Of a stretch of DNA of 64,000 nucleotides, positions 25,901-33,910 are shown in pieces. The notes beneath the pieces were generated by a model that was not told the DNA's origin, ran no database searches, and saw nothing but the letters and a program-made list of their open reading frames with translations. This DNA comes from Pelagerythrobacter marensis (lineage in GTDB: Bacteria > Pseudomonadota > Alphaproteobacteria > Sphingomonadales > Sphingomonadaceae): assembly GCF_001028625.1 (NCBI RefSeq), contig NZ_CP011805.1:372001-436000 (forward strand). Direction: 5' to 3'. Both the position numbers and the translations under genes were made by a program. Numbering within the stretch: position 1 is the first letter of the stretch; each line of letters opens with the position of its first letter.

Positions 25901-25986
25901 TCCTGCGCGAACGCCGGGGCGCTCGACAGGGCAAGACCGAGCGCGATAGGCGCTGCGCTGGCCTTGAGAATGGTTGAATTCTTCAT
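22984..25986 (-). CDS. TonB-dependent outer membrane receptor (second of two)
   Basis: From the ATG at 25986 the protein has 1000 residues. It has a signal peptide (to about residue 29, APAFAQ), a TonB-box-like GQTIVVTGSRIQNPN, a plug (YVNLRGLGENRNLVLLNGTRLV, LERMDVLTGGAGAAYGADAISGVVNFV) and a barrel ending SVTARLTF. The signature QSVTRAPNIEELF in the barrel is typical of this sphingomonad receptor class. The long upstream in-frame extension has no signal sequence and is not used. It is divergent from a thiolase/SDR/crotonase operon, which hints that the imported substrate may feed that pathway, but this is inference only. Confidence 0.94.
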   Translation of the reverse strand: MKNSTILKASAAPIALGLALSSAPAFAQDSEAGAQAQTGQTIVVTGSRIQNPNLENASPVAVVTSEELGLQQANTPEESLRQIPGLVPSVGSNVNNGNGGATYVNLRGLGENRNLVLLNGTRLVPQGLNGLTNIDVIPVALLERMDVLTGGAGAAYGADAISGVVNFVTKSDFEGVDLSLSNQITEEGDGHTFRADLLVGGNFADGRGNAVFAVGYTNRDAVFQGDRPYGVNNISSFSGNAGGSSTAVPSVITVPGTTSGTLQVQGDSLVPFYEPFNFNPYNVYQTPLKQYRLYGAARYEVSDAIEVFTEGMFVQSTTSTIIAPSGTFRNVLDTPLSNPFMGDGIRNQICGFDTDGDAPGTQRLFSQAECDAAATATDPNDPNYRTVGLDYGRRFVEFGPRLNDYRTRLFQVKAGARGPLTDTLDWEVFGAYGESENVSRQSGNGTLTRLQQAVLATDPNECLDTSNGCVPIDLFGPLGSLTPAVRDFLDVGNSGTEGAELSQVQAFIAGDLGFGISSEPISIALGGEYRDYYAFSRSDLLSQTPGEVLGNGAAAPDTEGSYDVKEVFGELIVPLARGTAFADELTLELGGRISDYSTTGTEYTWKVGGTWSPIPSFQVRGGYQSVTRAPNIEELFDVPTTGLDNFGTDPCSGSAPVNDANLRAICLAQGAPVNSIGNIQVDPAGQVNVTTGGNPDLDAENAKTWTLGAVFQPDFIRNFTMTVDYYNITLEDAITEPNIGDVFAACFDNNPSPNNPACTAIRRNPATGNLFGSVATTPGLPLNLTNQGRLFTDGIDLTMNWSTDLGFAGLDLGFAGNWTNRSEFKANQDDPQGLNRDCVGLYSINCSSIQPEFSFTQRTTLRFDDFDLSLRWRYIDGVQYEPIQLANDFAAAEAENRDDNGVLLPVADQGCPDYEGADPGGCVPNPEFRSISAEHYFDLTAVWRAADNFSFTAGIINLFNNKPKVVGSNIGSTAYNSGNVYPSTYDPLGRRFSVTARLTF

Positions 25987-26222
25987 GAGATCTCTATCCC
26001 CTTTGGATCCGCCCGAACTTGCGGGCTTCATGTTCTGCTGAGAACGAGGGTGCACTCCACACGCTCGCCTCGCTGGGGACAGGGATGCGCCACCTTTGCG
26101 TGTGTCGCAAATCCAAATGGGCCTGAGTGTCAAAGATTGGCCACGCATGTCGCCATTTTGCAACATTCGAAAAGCGACGCTTTCCCGCGCCATTGTACGA
26201 GGGGCGCGCTTGACCGTGTCCT

Positions 26223-26247
26223 TTTTGCTGCGTAACCAGTAGCAAAA
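26223..26247. promoter_or_regulatory. Inverted repeat upstream of the thiolase gene, candidate operator
   Basis: TTTTGCT at 26223-26229 and AGCAAAA at 26241-26247 form a 7-bp perfect inverted repeat with an 11-base spacer, about 20 bases before the thiolase start and just before its ribosome site. It could be a repressor operator, for example for the MarR protein encoded downstream, or a leader hairpin. The rest of the 281-base divergent gap shows nothing else I can name. Confidence 0.4.
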
Positions 26248-26267
26248 CGAAACTGGAGAGGAAGTCT

Positions 26268-27440
26268 ATGTCAGCAGCCTATATCGTCGATGCCGTTCGC
26301 ACGGCCGGGGGGCGCCGGGGTGGTCGGCTTGCCGGGGTTCATCCGGTGGATCTGGCGGCGAAATCGCTCGATGCGCTGGTTGCGCGGACCGGGATCGATC
26401 CCGCCAGCGTCGACGATGTCGTCATGGGCTGCGTCAGCCAGGCGGGCGAACAGTCGATGCATGTCGGCCGCAACGCGGTGCTGGCATCGAAGACCCTGCC
26501 GCAGTCGACCCCCGCGGTTACGATCGACCGGCAATGCGGGTCGAGCCAGCAGGCGATCCAGTTCGCGGCGCAGGCGGTGATGAGCGGGACGCAGGATGTC
26601 GTGATCGCCAGCGGCGTGGAAAGCATGAGCCGGGTGCCGATGGGCTCCACCGCGACATTCCACATGAAGGAAGGGCTGGGCACCTACAAGTCGCCGGGCC
26701 TGGAAGAGAAGTATCCCGGCGTCATGTGGTCGCAGTTCATGGGCGCCGAGATGATCGTGAACAAGCACGGTCTGACCAAGGACGATCTCGATCGTTTCGC
26801 ACTCGACAGTCACCGCAAGGCAATCGCCGCGACCGAAGCCGGCGCGTTCGAAGCGGAGATCGTCCCGGTCGAGATCGAGACTGCCGAGGGCACCGAAATG
26901 CACAGGGTGGACGAAGGCATCCGGTTCGATGCCACGCTGGAAAGCATCGCCTCGGTCAAGCTGCTGAGCGAGAAGGGCACGATCACCGCGGCCACCGCCA
27001 GCCAGATCTGCGACGGGTCGAGCGCGGCCCTGATCGTTTCGGAAAAAGTACTGAAGGAACAGGGGCTGACCCCGCTGGCGCGGATCGTGAACCTGACCGT
27101 CACCGCCGGCGACCCGGTGATCATGCTGGAAGAACCGCTGTTCGCGACCGACAGGGCGCTGCAGCGCGCGGGTATGACGATCGACCAGATCGACCTGTTC
27201 GAGGTGAACGAGGCGTTCGCGCCGGTGCCGCTCGCCTGGCTGAAGCATACCGGGGCGGACCCGGACCGGCTCAACGTCAACGGCGGGGCGATCGCGCTCG
27301 GCCACCCGCTGGGCGCCAGCGGGACCAAGCTGATGGCGACGCTGGCCCACGCGCTGAAGGCGCGGGGCAAGCGTTATGGCCTGCAGACGATGTGCGAAGG
27401 CGGCGGCGTCGCCAACGTCACGATTATCGAGGCGCTTTGA
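26268..27440 (+). CDS. Thiolase (acetyl-CoA C-acyltransferase)
   Basis: The 390-residue protein is a thiolase-fold enzyme. The acyl-accepting cysteine is C90 (TIDRQCGSSQQAI), the catalytic His is H346 (GGAIALGHPLGASG) and the second cysteine is C376 (MCEGGG). It should catalyse thiolytic cleavage of 3-ketoacyl-CoA, the last beta-oxidation step; condensation is also possible. A clear ribosome site (GGAGAGGA) precedes the ATG. It heads an operon with an SDR, an enoyl-CoA hydratase-like protein and a MarR regulator. Confidence 0.93.
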   Translation: MSAAYIVDAVRTAGGRRGGRLAGVHPVDLAAKSLDALVARTGIDPASVDDVVMGCVSQAGEQSMHVGRNAVLASKTLPQSTPAVTIDRQCGSSQQAIQFAAQAVMSGTQDVVIASGVESMSRVPMGSTATFHMKEGLGTYKSPGLEEKYPGVMWSQFMGAEMIVNKHGLTKDDLDRFALDSHRKAIAATEAGAFEAEIVPVEIETAEGTEMHRVDEGIRFDATLESIASVKLLSEKGTITAATASQICDGSSAALIVSEKVLKEQGLTPLARIVNLTVTAGDPVIMLEEPLFATDRALQRAGMTIDQIDLFEVNEAFAPVPLAWLKHTGADPDRLNVNGGAIALGHPLGASGTKLMATLAHALKARGKRYGLQTMCEGGGVANVTIIEAL

Positions 27441-27531
27441 ACCGCCCGCAACTCGCGGCATAAGTGCCGGTTATCGGATACCATTGCACGATGCCTCCGC
27501 CGCAGCGGGGGCTCAGGAAGAGGATGAAGAA

Positions 27532-28317
27532 ATGGAAGTCAGCAGCAATACTCCCGCAGTCGTGACCGGCGGCGCATCGGGCCTGGGCGAGGCCACGGCG
27601 CGCGCGCTCGCCGCCAAGGGCGCGAAAGTCGCGATCTTCGATCTGCAGGAAGAGAAGGGCAAGAAAGTCGCCGAAGAGATCGGCGGCGTGTTCTGCGAAT
27701 GCAACGTGACGGAAGAGGCTTCGGTCGATGCGGCCTTCGCCAGGGCGCGCGAGGCGCATGGGCAGGAACGCATCCTGGTCAATTGCGCGGGCGTGGGCAA
27801 CGCGATCAAGACGGCCAAGCGCGACCGGCAGACCGGCGAAATCAGCCACTTCCCGCTTGATGCTTTCAACTGGGTGATCCAGATCAACCTGGTCGGCACG
27901 TTCCGCTGCATCGCGAAATCGGCGGCCGGCATGATGACGCTCGACCCGCTGAGCGAGGATGGCGATCGCGGCGCAATCGTCAACACCGCCAGCGTCGCGG
28001 GCGAAGACGGGCAGATCGGCCAGGCGGCCTATTCCGCGTCGAAGGGTGGGGTGATCGGCATGACCCTGCCGATCGCGCGCGACCTGATGGGCGAGGGCAT
28101 TCGCGTCAACACGATCCTGCCCGGCATCTTCAACACCCCGCTGATGAACGCCGCCCCGCCGCAGGTGAAGGAAGCGCTGGCGGCTTCGGTCCCGTTCCCC
28201 AAGCGGCTCGGCAATCCGGAAGAATATGCCAGGCTGGCGATGTGCATGATCGAAACCGGATACTTCAATGGAGAAGATGTGCGGCTCGACGGCGGCATTC
28301 GCATGGCGCCGCGTTGA
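27532..28317 (+). CDS. SDR family dehydrogenase (3-hydroxyacyl-CoA dehydrogenase type 2-like)
   Basis: The 261-residue protein has the Rossmann motif TGGASGLG (about 12-19), NCAG, and the catalytic Ser/YxxxK set in NTASVAGEDGQIGQAAYSASKGG. The long insert after NCAGVG and the PLSEDGDRGAIVN segment resemble type-2 3-hydroxyacyl-CoA dehydrogenases (HSD10-like), which would supply the thiolase with 3-ketoacyl-CoA. The ATG at 27532 follows GGAAGAGGATGAAGA. A strong terminator follows the gene. Confidence 0.88.
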   Translation: MEVSSNTPAVVTGGASGLGEATARALAAKGAKVAIFDLQEEKGKKVAEEIGGVFCECNVTEEASVDAAFARAREAHGQERILVNCAGVGNAIKTAKRDRQTGEISHFPLDAFNWVIQINLVGTFRCIAKSAAGMMTLDPLSEDGDRGAIVNTASVAGEDGQIGQAAYSASKGGVIGMTLPIARDLMGEGIRVNTILPGIFNTPLMNAAPPQVKEALAASVPFPKRLGNPEEYARLAMCMIETGYFNGEDVRLDGGIRMAPR

Positions 28318-28369
28318 TCGCTTTCCTACAGCGTCCCTGCTGCGTTATAGTGGCGGGATGACCACAATT

Positions 28370-28422
28370 GGCGCCCCTGACCCGGTTCGTATTTGCGCCG
28401 GTTCGGGGGCGCCCGTTTTTTT
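28370..28422 (+). terminator. Large intrinsic terminator after the SDR gene
   Basis: A long hairpin forms from GGCGCCCC (28370-28377) with GGGGCGCC (28406-28413), extended inwards by GACCCGG with CCGGTTC (one mismatch). Seven T residues (28416-28422) follow. It separates the SDR gene from the crotonase gene, so the latter may have its own promoter. Confidence 0.82.
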
Positions 28423-28478
28423 GGGCCAGGACAGTGTAACATGCGGTCCATGTCTCACCGTTGCCGAGGGAGAAGGCG

Positions 28479-29351
28479 ATGAGCGGCTATAGCCAGATCG
28501 GGCTCGATATCGACGAGGGGATCGCCACGATCACCCTCGACCGGCCGGAGAAGATGAACGCCTTCACCCGGACCATGATGGGCGAGATCGTCGATGCGAT
28601 GGACTTCATCGACGGCGACGATGCGGTACGGGCCGTGATCTTCACCGGTGCGGGCGACCGGGCCTTCTGCGCGGGCGCGGACCTGACGCCGGAAGACGGG
28701 GCGAAGCCCTTTGCCTCCCAACAGCCGGTGGAGGATCTGTCCGATCCGGTGGTGCGCGACGGCGGCGGGCGGCTGACGCTGCGGCTGTTCAATGCGACCA
28801 AGCCGCTGATCGCGGCCTGCAACGGCGTTGCCGTGGGCGTGGGGGCGACGATGCAGCTGCCGATGGACATTCGATTGGCTTCCGACACGGCCCGATACGG
28901 TTTCGTCTTCGCGCGCCGGGGGATCGTGCCGGAAGCCTGTTCCAGCTGGTTCCTGCCGCGGCTCGTCGGCATGCAGCAGGCGCTCGAATGGACGTATACC
29001 GGGCGCATCTTCGATGCACAGGCCGCGCACGACGCCGGGCTGGTCCGCTCGGTCCATCCGGCAGATAAGCTGATGGGGGAGGCGCGGGCCCTCGCGCGGG
29101 AAATCGCCGACAACACATCGCCCGTGTCGATCGCGCTGACCCGCGCGATGATGTGGCGGCTTTCGGCTGCGGATCATCCGATGCACGCCCACCGGGTGGA
29201 TAGCCGGGCGATCTATTCGATGGCGCGCACCGCCGATGCGGCCGAAGGGGTCGCGAGCTTCCTGGAAAAGCGACCGCCCGAATTCCCGATGAAGCCTTCG
29301 CGCGACATGCCGGCGTTCTACCCGTGGTGGGACGAACCCGAATATCGCTAG
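28479..29351 (+). CDS. Enoyl-CoA hydratase/isomerase (crotonase) family protein
   Basis: The 290-residue protein has the crotonase pattern: ITLDRPEKMNAF near the start, the oxyanion-hole FCAGADL (about 63-69) and a second glycine-rich helix start (NGVAVGVGATMQLPMDIRLAS). One candidate catalytic Glu is in GIVPEACSSWFLPRLVG. It would hydrate enoyl-CoA or isomerise related substrates, in line with the thiolase and SDR genes upstream. The ATG at 28479 follows GAGGGAGAAG; an upstream in-frame TTG is weaker. Confidence 0.9.
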   Translation: MSGYSQIGLDIDEGIATITLDRPEKMNAFTRTMMGEIVDAMDFIDGDDAVRAVIFTGAGDRAFCAGADLTPEDGAKPFASQQPVEDLSDPVVRDGGGRLTLRLFNATKPLIAACNGVAVGVGATMQLPMDIRLASDTARYGFVFARRGIVPEACSSWFLPRLVGMQQALEWTYTGRIFDAQAAHDAGLVRSVHPADKLMGEARALAREIADNTSPVSIALTRAMMWRLSAADHPMHAHRVDSRAIYSMARTADAAEGVASFLEKRPPEFPMKPSRDMPAFYPWWDEPEYR

Positions 29352-29391
29352 CCGGCTTGCCAAGCCGACCGGTTGCCTTAGAAACCATCCG

Positions 29392-29877
29392 ATGACTGTA
29401 AAGGCCCGCCCGACCAAGCTCGACGAGTTCCTGCCCTACCAGCTTTCGATCGCCTCGAACGCCGCCAGCAACCGTATTGCGGAGGTCTATCGCAACCAGT
29501 TCGACCTGCGGATTCCCGAATGGCGGATCATGGCGGTTCTGGGCGATGCCGATTCCGCGACCCAGCGCGATCTGGCAGTGCGCACGGTGATGGACAAAGT
29601 GGCGGTGAACCGGGCCTGCCGCAGCCTGGAAGAGCGCGGCCTGGTGGAGCGCGAACCGAACGCCACCGACGGCCGATCGCATCACCTGGCGCTGACGGGG
29701 GAAGGGCGGGCGATGTACGACCGGATCATGCCGCTCGCGCGCGAGATGGAACAGCGCCTGTTCGCCGCCTTCACCGCGGAAGAGCGCGCGACCTTCAGCC
29801 GCATGCTTTCCCGGGTTCGCGAGCGGGCGGGCGAACTCGACCCCGACGACGACTTCGACGATCCCGTCGCCGGGTGA
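29392..29877 (+). CDS. MarR family transcriptional regulator
   Basis: The 161-residue protein has a winged-helix DNA-binding region (about 40-110): RIPEWRIMAVLGD, TQRDLAVRTVMDKVAVNRACRSLEERGLVEREPNATDGRSHHLALT. Helical ends on both sides are for dimerisation. MarR repressors often respond to CoA thioesters or aromatic acids. It lies 40 bases after the crotonase gene and is likely to control that operon, with the inverted repeat at 26223-26247 as a possible site (inference). It converges with the Tad pilus operon. Confidence 0.9.
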   Translation: MTVKARPTKLDEFLPYQLSIASNAASNRIAEVYRNQFDLRIPEWRIMAVLGDADSATQRDLAVRTVMDKVAVNRACRSLEERGLVEREPNATDGRSHHLALTGEGRAMYDRIMPLAREMEQRLFAAFTAEERATFSRMLSRVRERAGELDPDDDFDDPVAG

Positions 29878-29910
29878 CCTGTATCGCCGCTTGCCCGCCC
29901 CCAGGGCGGA

Positions 29911-30918
29911 TCAGCGGCCCGGATTGGACGCGAAGGCGTCGCTGATCGAGCAGGCCGCCGGGCCGAGGATCACGATGAACAGGACCGGCAGGATGAACAG
30001 GATCAAGGGCACGGTCATGATCGCGGGCAGGCGCGCGGCCTTCTCTTCCGCGCGCATCATGCGCTCGTTGCGGAATTCGGCGGACAACACGCGCAGCGCC
30101 GAAGCGAGCGGCGTGCCGTAGCGCTCGGTCTGGACCATGGTCGTCACCACCCCGCGCATCGCCTCAAGATCGACGCGATAGGCAAGGTTTTCGAACGCCA
30201 TCTTGCGTTCGGTGAGAAACGACAGCTCGATCGCGGTCAGGGCGAACTCGTCGCCCAGCTCGGGATAGGCACGGCCCAGTTCCTTCGCCACCCGGTTGAA
30301 CGCGGTGTCGACCGTCAGGCCCGCCTCCGCGCAGATGACCAGAAGGTCGAGCGCATCGGGCAAGCCCTTGCGGATGATGTCGGTGCGCTTGCTGGCCTTG
30401 TTCTTCAGGAACAGTTCCGGCCCTTTGTATCCCAGGATCAGCAGGATCGCGACCGCACCGAACCGCTTCATCCCGCCCCAGTCGGGGAAGTAGTCGATCA
30501 GGTAGATCATCACGAAGCCCAGCCCGCCGAGCAGAAGCGGAAGGATGATCCGGCCCGCGACAACATAGACGGCCAGTTCCTTGTTGCGATAGCCGGCGTG
30601 CGCAAGCTGCTGCTGGATCGCCTCGATCTGGCTTTGCTGCAGGACCTTCATGCCCGAGAGCGTGTCCTTCACCCGCTCGGTCCCTTCGGACTTGCGGACG
30701 AGGCTCTGCCGCTTGCGGGCATTGACCTTGACGATGCCGGCTTTCAGTTCGTCGCGGCGGGCGTTCAGCGCCTTGACCCGGCGAGTCATCGGATCTCTCA
30801 CCGTCACGGCGGCATAGATCGCGAACATTACCGCGACCGCGGCGATGCCCGCCAGGATCGAGCCGACGAGGATGACGTCGAAGCCGAGGAGCGTGGGGCC
30901 GGGGGGTGTATCGGGCAT
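29911..30918 (-). CDS. tadC: Tad pilus inner membrane platform protein TadC
   Basis: The 335-residue protein has an N-terminal helix (about 13-37), two further hydrophobic segments and a last helix (about 300-325), with the T2SSF domain between (LPDALDLLVICAEAGLTVDTAFNRVAKEL). It pairs with TadB as the inner-membrane platform that couples the ATPase to Flp pilin polymerisation. It lies 16 bases after tadB and is the last gene of the locus. Confidence 0.93.
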   Translation of the reverse strand: MPDTPPGPTLLGFDVILVGSILAGIAAVAVMFAIYAAVTVRDPMTRRVKALNARRDELKAGIVKVNARKRQSLVRKSEGTERVKDTLSGMKVLQQSQIEAIQQQLAHAGYRNKELAVYVVAGRIILPLLLGGLGFVMIYLIDYFPDWGGMKRFGAVAILLILGYKGPELFLKNKASKRTDIIRKGLPDALDLLVICAEAGLTVDTAFNRVAKELGRAYPELGDEFALTAIELSFLTERKMAFENLAYRVDLEAMRGVVTTMVQTERYGTPLASALRVLSAEFRNERMMRAEEKAARLPAIMTVPLILFILPVLFIVILGPAACSISDAFASNPGR

Positions 30919-30934
30919 GTCCTGTCGTCCTCGC

Positions 30935-31906
30935 TCAGATCTCGAAGCTGACCATCTTGGCCATGATGAAGCCGCCGATGGACATCCACACCAGACCGCC
31001 CAGACCGGTAACGATCAGCCGCTCGTCTTCGAAGAAGCCTCCGACATATTCGGGATTGATCCACCAGATCATGCCGAAGACAAGGAACGGCAACGCGCCG
31101 ACGATATAGGCCGAAGCTTTCGATTCCGAGCTCATCGCGCGGATCTTGAGCTTCATCTGGGAACGCTTGCGCAGAACGTCGGCAAGGTTCGACAGCGTTT
31201 CGGCCAGGTTGCCGCCCGTTTCGCGCTGGATCGCCAGCGCAATGCAGAAGAAGTTGAATTCCGCGATCGCCAGACGATCCGCGGTTTCCTGCAATGCCTC
31301 TTCCATCGACCGGCCGATCTTGATCCGTTCGACAACGCCCTTGAATTCGATCCCGACCGGGCCGGGCACTTCCTGTGCCACAACCTGCAGGGTTTCGGTC
31401 ACCGGCAGGCCGGAACGCAAGCCGCGAACGAGCAGTTCGATGGCATCGGGGAAACGCGCGTTGAACGCATTGGTACGCTTCTTGATCAAATGACCCACGG
31501 CGAGGTGGGGAATACCCGCGCCGAGCAGCAGGCCCAGACCGAGCGAAAGCACAGGCGCGCCGGACCGAAGGTAGACGATCACCGCAACGCCCAGCGCCAG
31601 CCCCAGCGAGGTGTAGAAATACTGGGTAACCGTCCATTTCTTGCCCGTGCGATCGAGCCGCAGGGCGAGCGCGTCGATCCGGGAGGAAGACCCGGCCAGC
31701 TTGTGAACGGTCGGCTTTCGCGAAGCGATTGCCTTCTTCAGCTGCGATTCCATCTTGGCATCGGTGCTGTCGGAATGGCGGTAGCGCAGGGCATCAATGC
31801 GCCGCTGCGACTCTTTTGCGGCGGAAGGGCCCGCCACCAGCATGTAGCCGATGACCATCAGGGCCATGATCCCGCATCCGACCAGCAGAAGCTGGATGAT
31901 ATTCAT
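30935..31906 (-). CDS. tadB: Tad pilus inner membrane platform protein TadB
   Basis: The 323-residue protein has an N-terminal helix (about 4-25), a central hydrophobic pair and a T2SSF domain with FPDAIELLVRGLRSGLPVTETLQVVAQEVPGPVG and FFCIALAIQRETGGNLAETLSNLADVLR. It is complete at both ends. Upstream, only 67 bases separate it from cpaE; the cpaF/tadA ATPase gene normally found there is absent, which is discussed in the findings. Confidence 0.93.
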   Translation of the reverse strand: MNIIQLLLVGCGIMALMVIGYMLVAGPSAAKESQRRIDALRYRHSDSTDAKMESQLKKAIASRKPTVHKLAGSSSRIDALALRLDRTGKKWTVTQYFYTSLGLALGVAVIVYLRSGAPVLSLGLGLLLGAGIPHLAVGHLIKKRTNAFNARFPDAIELLVRGLRSGLPVTETLQVVAQEVPGPVGIEFKGVVERIKIGRSMEEALQETADRLAIAEFNFFCIALAIQRETGGNLAETLSNLADVLRKRSQMKLKIRAMSSESKASAYIVGALPFLVFGMIWWINPEYVGGFFEDERLIVTGLGGLVWMSIGGFIMAKMVSFEI

Positions 31907-31973
31907 GCGCGTATCCTGCCTTTCCCCTGCCGGCCGCTAGCGATAGCGCGTGCGACCGACGGTTCTTCGCAAA

Positions 31974-33248
31974 TCAATCGGCCGGGGCCGCGACCTTCTT
32001 GCCCTTCTTGGCGAGAAGGGATTTGAGAGCGAGACTGCCGAGCAGCGATTTCTTGGCTGGTTCGTCGTCCATTTCCGCTTCGTCGCTGGCGCCGATCACC
32101 CGATCGGCCACCTGCCGCAGAGCCGCACTGGCCTTGCTCGACCGGTTCGCCTCCACGAATGTCTGACCCAGCTTGGCTGCATTGGCGGCGCTCTTCAGAT
32201 CGAAGGGCACGGTGAAATCGAGCGCGCGCTCTATCGAAGCTTCGAAGTCGGCCTTGCTGATTTCGGTCGCACCGGGCTGAACCTTGTTTGCCACGACGAC
32301 CGTTTGAACGTGCGCCGCGTTGGTCTTCAGCCACGAGAGGATGCGGATCGTGTCGCGCGCCGATGCAAGCGTCATTTCCGTCGCAAGAACCACGACGTTC
32401 ACTTCCGCCAGCAGGTGCGGGAAATTGATCAGCATGTTGCGCGGCAGATCGATCACGGTCATTTCGAATGCCTGGCGGAATTCCTCCTCCAGTTGCACGA
32501 ATGCCGAGCCGTCTGTCATCAGGGGCGCATTGATCGGCGCTTCTGCCGACAGAATGGCGAGATTGTCGTTCGCGCGGATCATTGCCCGCTCGATAAACAG
32601 ACCGTCGATCCGGCTCGGGTTATCGATCGCGTCGGTCAGGCCCCGGCCGGGTTCGAGATCCAGCGCCAGCGCGCCGGTTCCGAAATGTACGTCCAGATCG
32701 AGCAACGCGGTCGGCAGGTCGTGATCTGTGCTGAAGAGCCAGGCGAGCGAAGTCGACAGAGTCGATGCACCAACGCCGCCACGTGTGCCGACAACGGCCG
32801 TCGAAATGTGCCGTTTTGCTGTCGTCGGATCGCTCGTACGGGGGGCGGCGAACACCGCCTGAGCCTGATTGAGGGAATCGCGAAGCTGGCCGGCGGACAG
32901 GGGTTTGAGCAGATAATCGTGAATACCGCTGGCAAGCAGGTCGCGGTAAAGCCGCACGTCGTTCACCTGACCGATGGCAATCACGACGGTGCCCGGCTCG
33001 CACACTTCGGCCAGGGCATTGATGTCGTTAAGCGGATCGCCGCTTTCGGACAGATCGACCATCAGGATGTTGGGGCTCGCCGCGACAGAAAGCGACTGAA
33101 CGGCGTTGCGCAGCCCGCCACGGGCGCACTTTTCCGTCTGCCAGCCCATTTCGACGACAACCGGGCGCAACACGTCGAGCGCGGCCTCGTCGCACATGAA
33201 AGCGGCGAACGGATCGCGGTTTCCGCTGGGTTTCCAAGGTGCGTTCAT
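31974..33248 (-). CDS. cpaE: Tad pilus localisation ATPase-like protein CpaE/TadZ
   Basis: The 424-residue protein combines an N-terminal receiver-like domain (about 35-140) with a MinD/ParA-type ATPase domain. The deviant Walker A is GTRGGVGASTLSTSLA, in which the signature Lys of KGGVGKT is replaced by Arg and the P-loop Lys by Ala-Ser, as seen in TadZ proteins. LLDLDVHFGTGALALDLEPGRGL follows. It places the pilus machine at the cell pole or a chosen site. The C-terminal tail is Lys-rich. It starts three bases after the cpaD stop. Confidence 0.92.
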   Translation of the reverse strand: MNAPWKPSGNRDPFAAFMCDEAALDVLRPVVVEMGWQTEKCARGGLRNAVQSLSVAASPNILMVDLSESGDPLNDINALAEVCEPGTVVIAIGQVNDVRLYRDLLASGIHDYLLKPLSAGQLRDSLNQAQAVFAAPRTSDPTTAKRHISTAVVGTRGGVGASTLSTSLAWLFSTDHDLPTALLDLDVHFGTGALALDLEPGRGLTDAIDNPSRIDGLFIERAMIRANDNLAILSAEAPINAPLMTDGSAFVQLEEEFRQAFEMTVIDLPRNMLINFPHLLAEVNVVVLATEMTLASARDTIRILSWLKTNAAHVQTVVVANKVQPGATEISKADFEASIERALDFTVPFDLKSAANAAKLGQTFVEANRSSKASAALRQVADRVIGASDEAEMDDEPAKKSLLGSLALKSLLAKKGKKVAAPAD

Positions 33249-33251
33249 GGC

Positions 33252-33896
33252 TCAGTTTCCTCCGGTGCCCGACGAAGACAGGGCACCTGCGCCGGTCGGT
33301 GTCTGCTCGCGGTAGCTGGTGATCGCTTTGCTCGCACTCATGACCACGGTTTCGCCTGTCCCGGATTGTCCGCTGATCAGGTCTTCCGGGTTGGCGACCA
33401 TTGCGGCCATGTTGCTGTTGACAGCGCAGCCGTAATTGGGGTGCGTGCCGTTGCTGTAGTTCATATCCGACTTGGCGGACCAGTCGGGGCATCCAGGCAC
33501 TTCCGCAACCGATCGTGTCACCACGACCCGCACTGTGCCGGGCTGAACGAAACCGACTGTAACCGGCGCACCTTCGCTCAGCAGGATACCGTGACGACCC
33601 GCCAGTTTCGCGATGGCTTCGCGCGTTGCGTCGCTGACGGCGACATCGTCGATGGCGACCCGATCGCCGTAACGCAGATCCACCGTCTTGAACCAGTCGG
33701 ACAGGCGCTGCTGTTCGGAGATCGGAAGACCGCCCGCGCTTGCCTGAACGTCGAGCGTGTAATTGGTGCGCTCCACCACGGGCTGCTTGGTCGAATAGAG
33801 GCTGGCGTTCTGCGGCATGCCGCCGCAGGCTGCCAGAGACAGGCCAAGCGAGATGGCGAGCGCGCCGGCGAATTTGCGATTGATTGCCTTGGGCAT
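33252..33896 (-). CDS. cpaD: Tad pilus lipoprotein CpaD
   Basis: From the ATG at 33896 the protein has 214 residues. The signal ends in a lipobox (SLAAC) and the mature part contains the CpaD segments GCPDWSAKSDMNYSNGTHPNYGCAVNSNMAAMVANPEDLI. CpaD is an outer-membrane lipoprotein that stabilises the secretin. A GTG six codons upstream is a possible start, but GAAAGGTG fits the spacing for 33896. Confidence 0.93.
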   Translation of the reverse strand: MPKAINRKFAGALAISLGLSLAACGGMPQNASLYSTKQPVVERTNYTLDVQASAGGLPISEQQRLSDWFKTVDLRYGDRVAIDDVAVSDATREAIAKLAGRHGILLSEGAPVTVGFVQPGTVRVVVTRSVAEVPGCPDWSAKSDMNYSNGTHPNYGCAVNSNMAAMVANPEDLISGQSGTGETVVMSASKAITSYREQTPTGAGALSSSGTGGN

Positions 33897-33910
33897 GGTG
33901 TTCACCTTTC

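Noticed and set aside
31907..31973. Remnant of cpaF between cpaE and tadB
   Set aside because: I translated the short gap by eye in the minus frames and saw no segment like the Walker or C-terminal motifs of CpaF; 67 bases is too short to decide.
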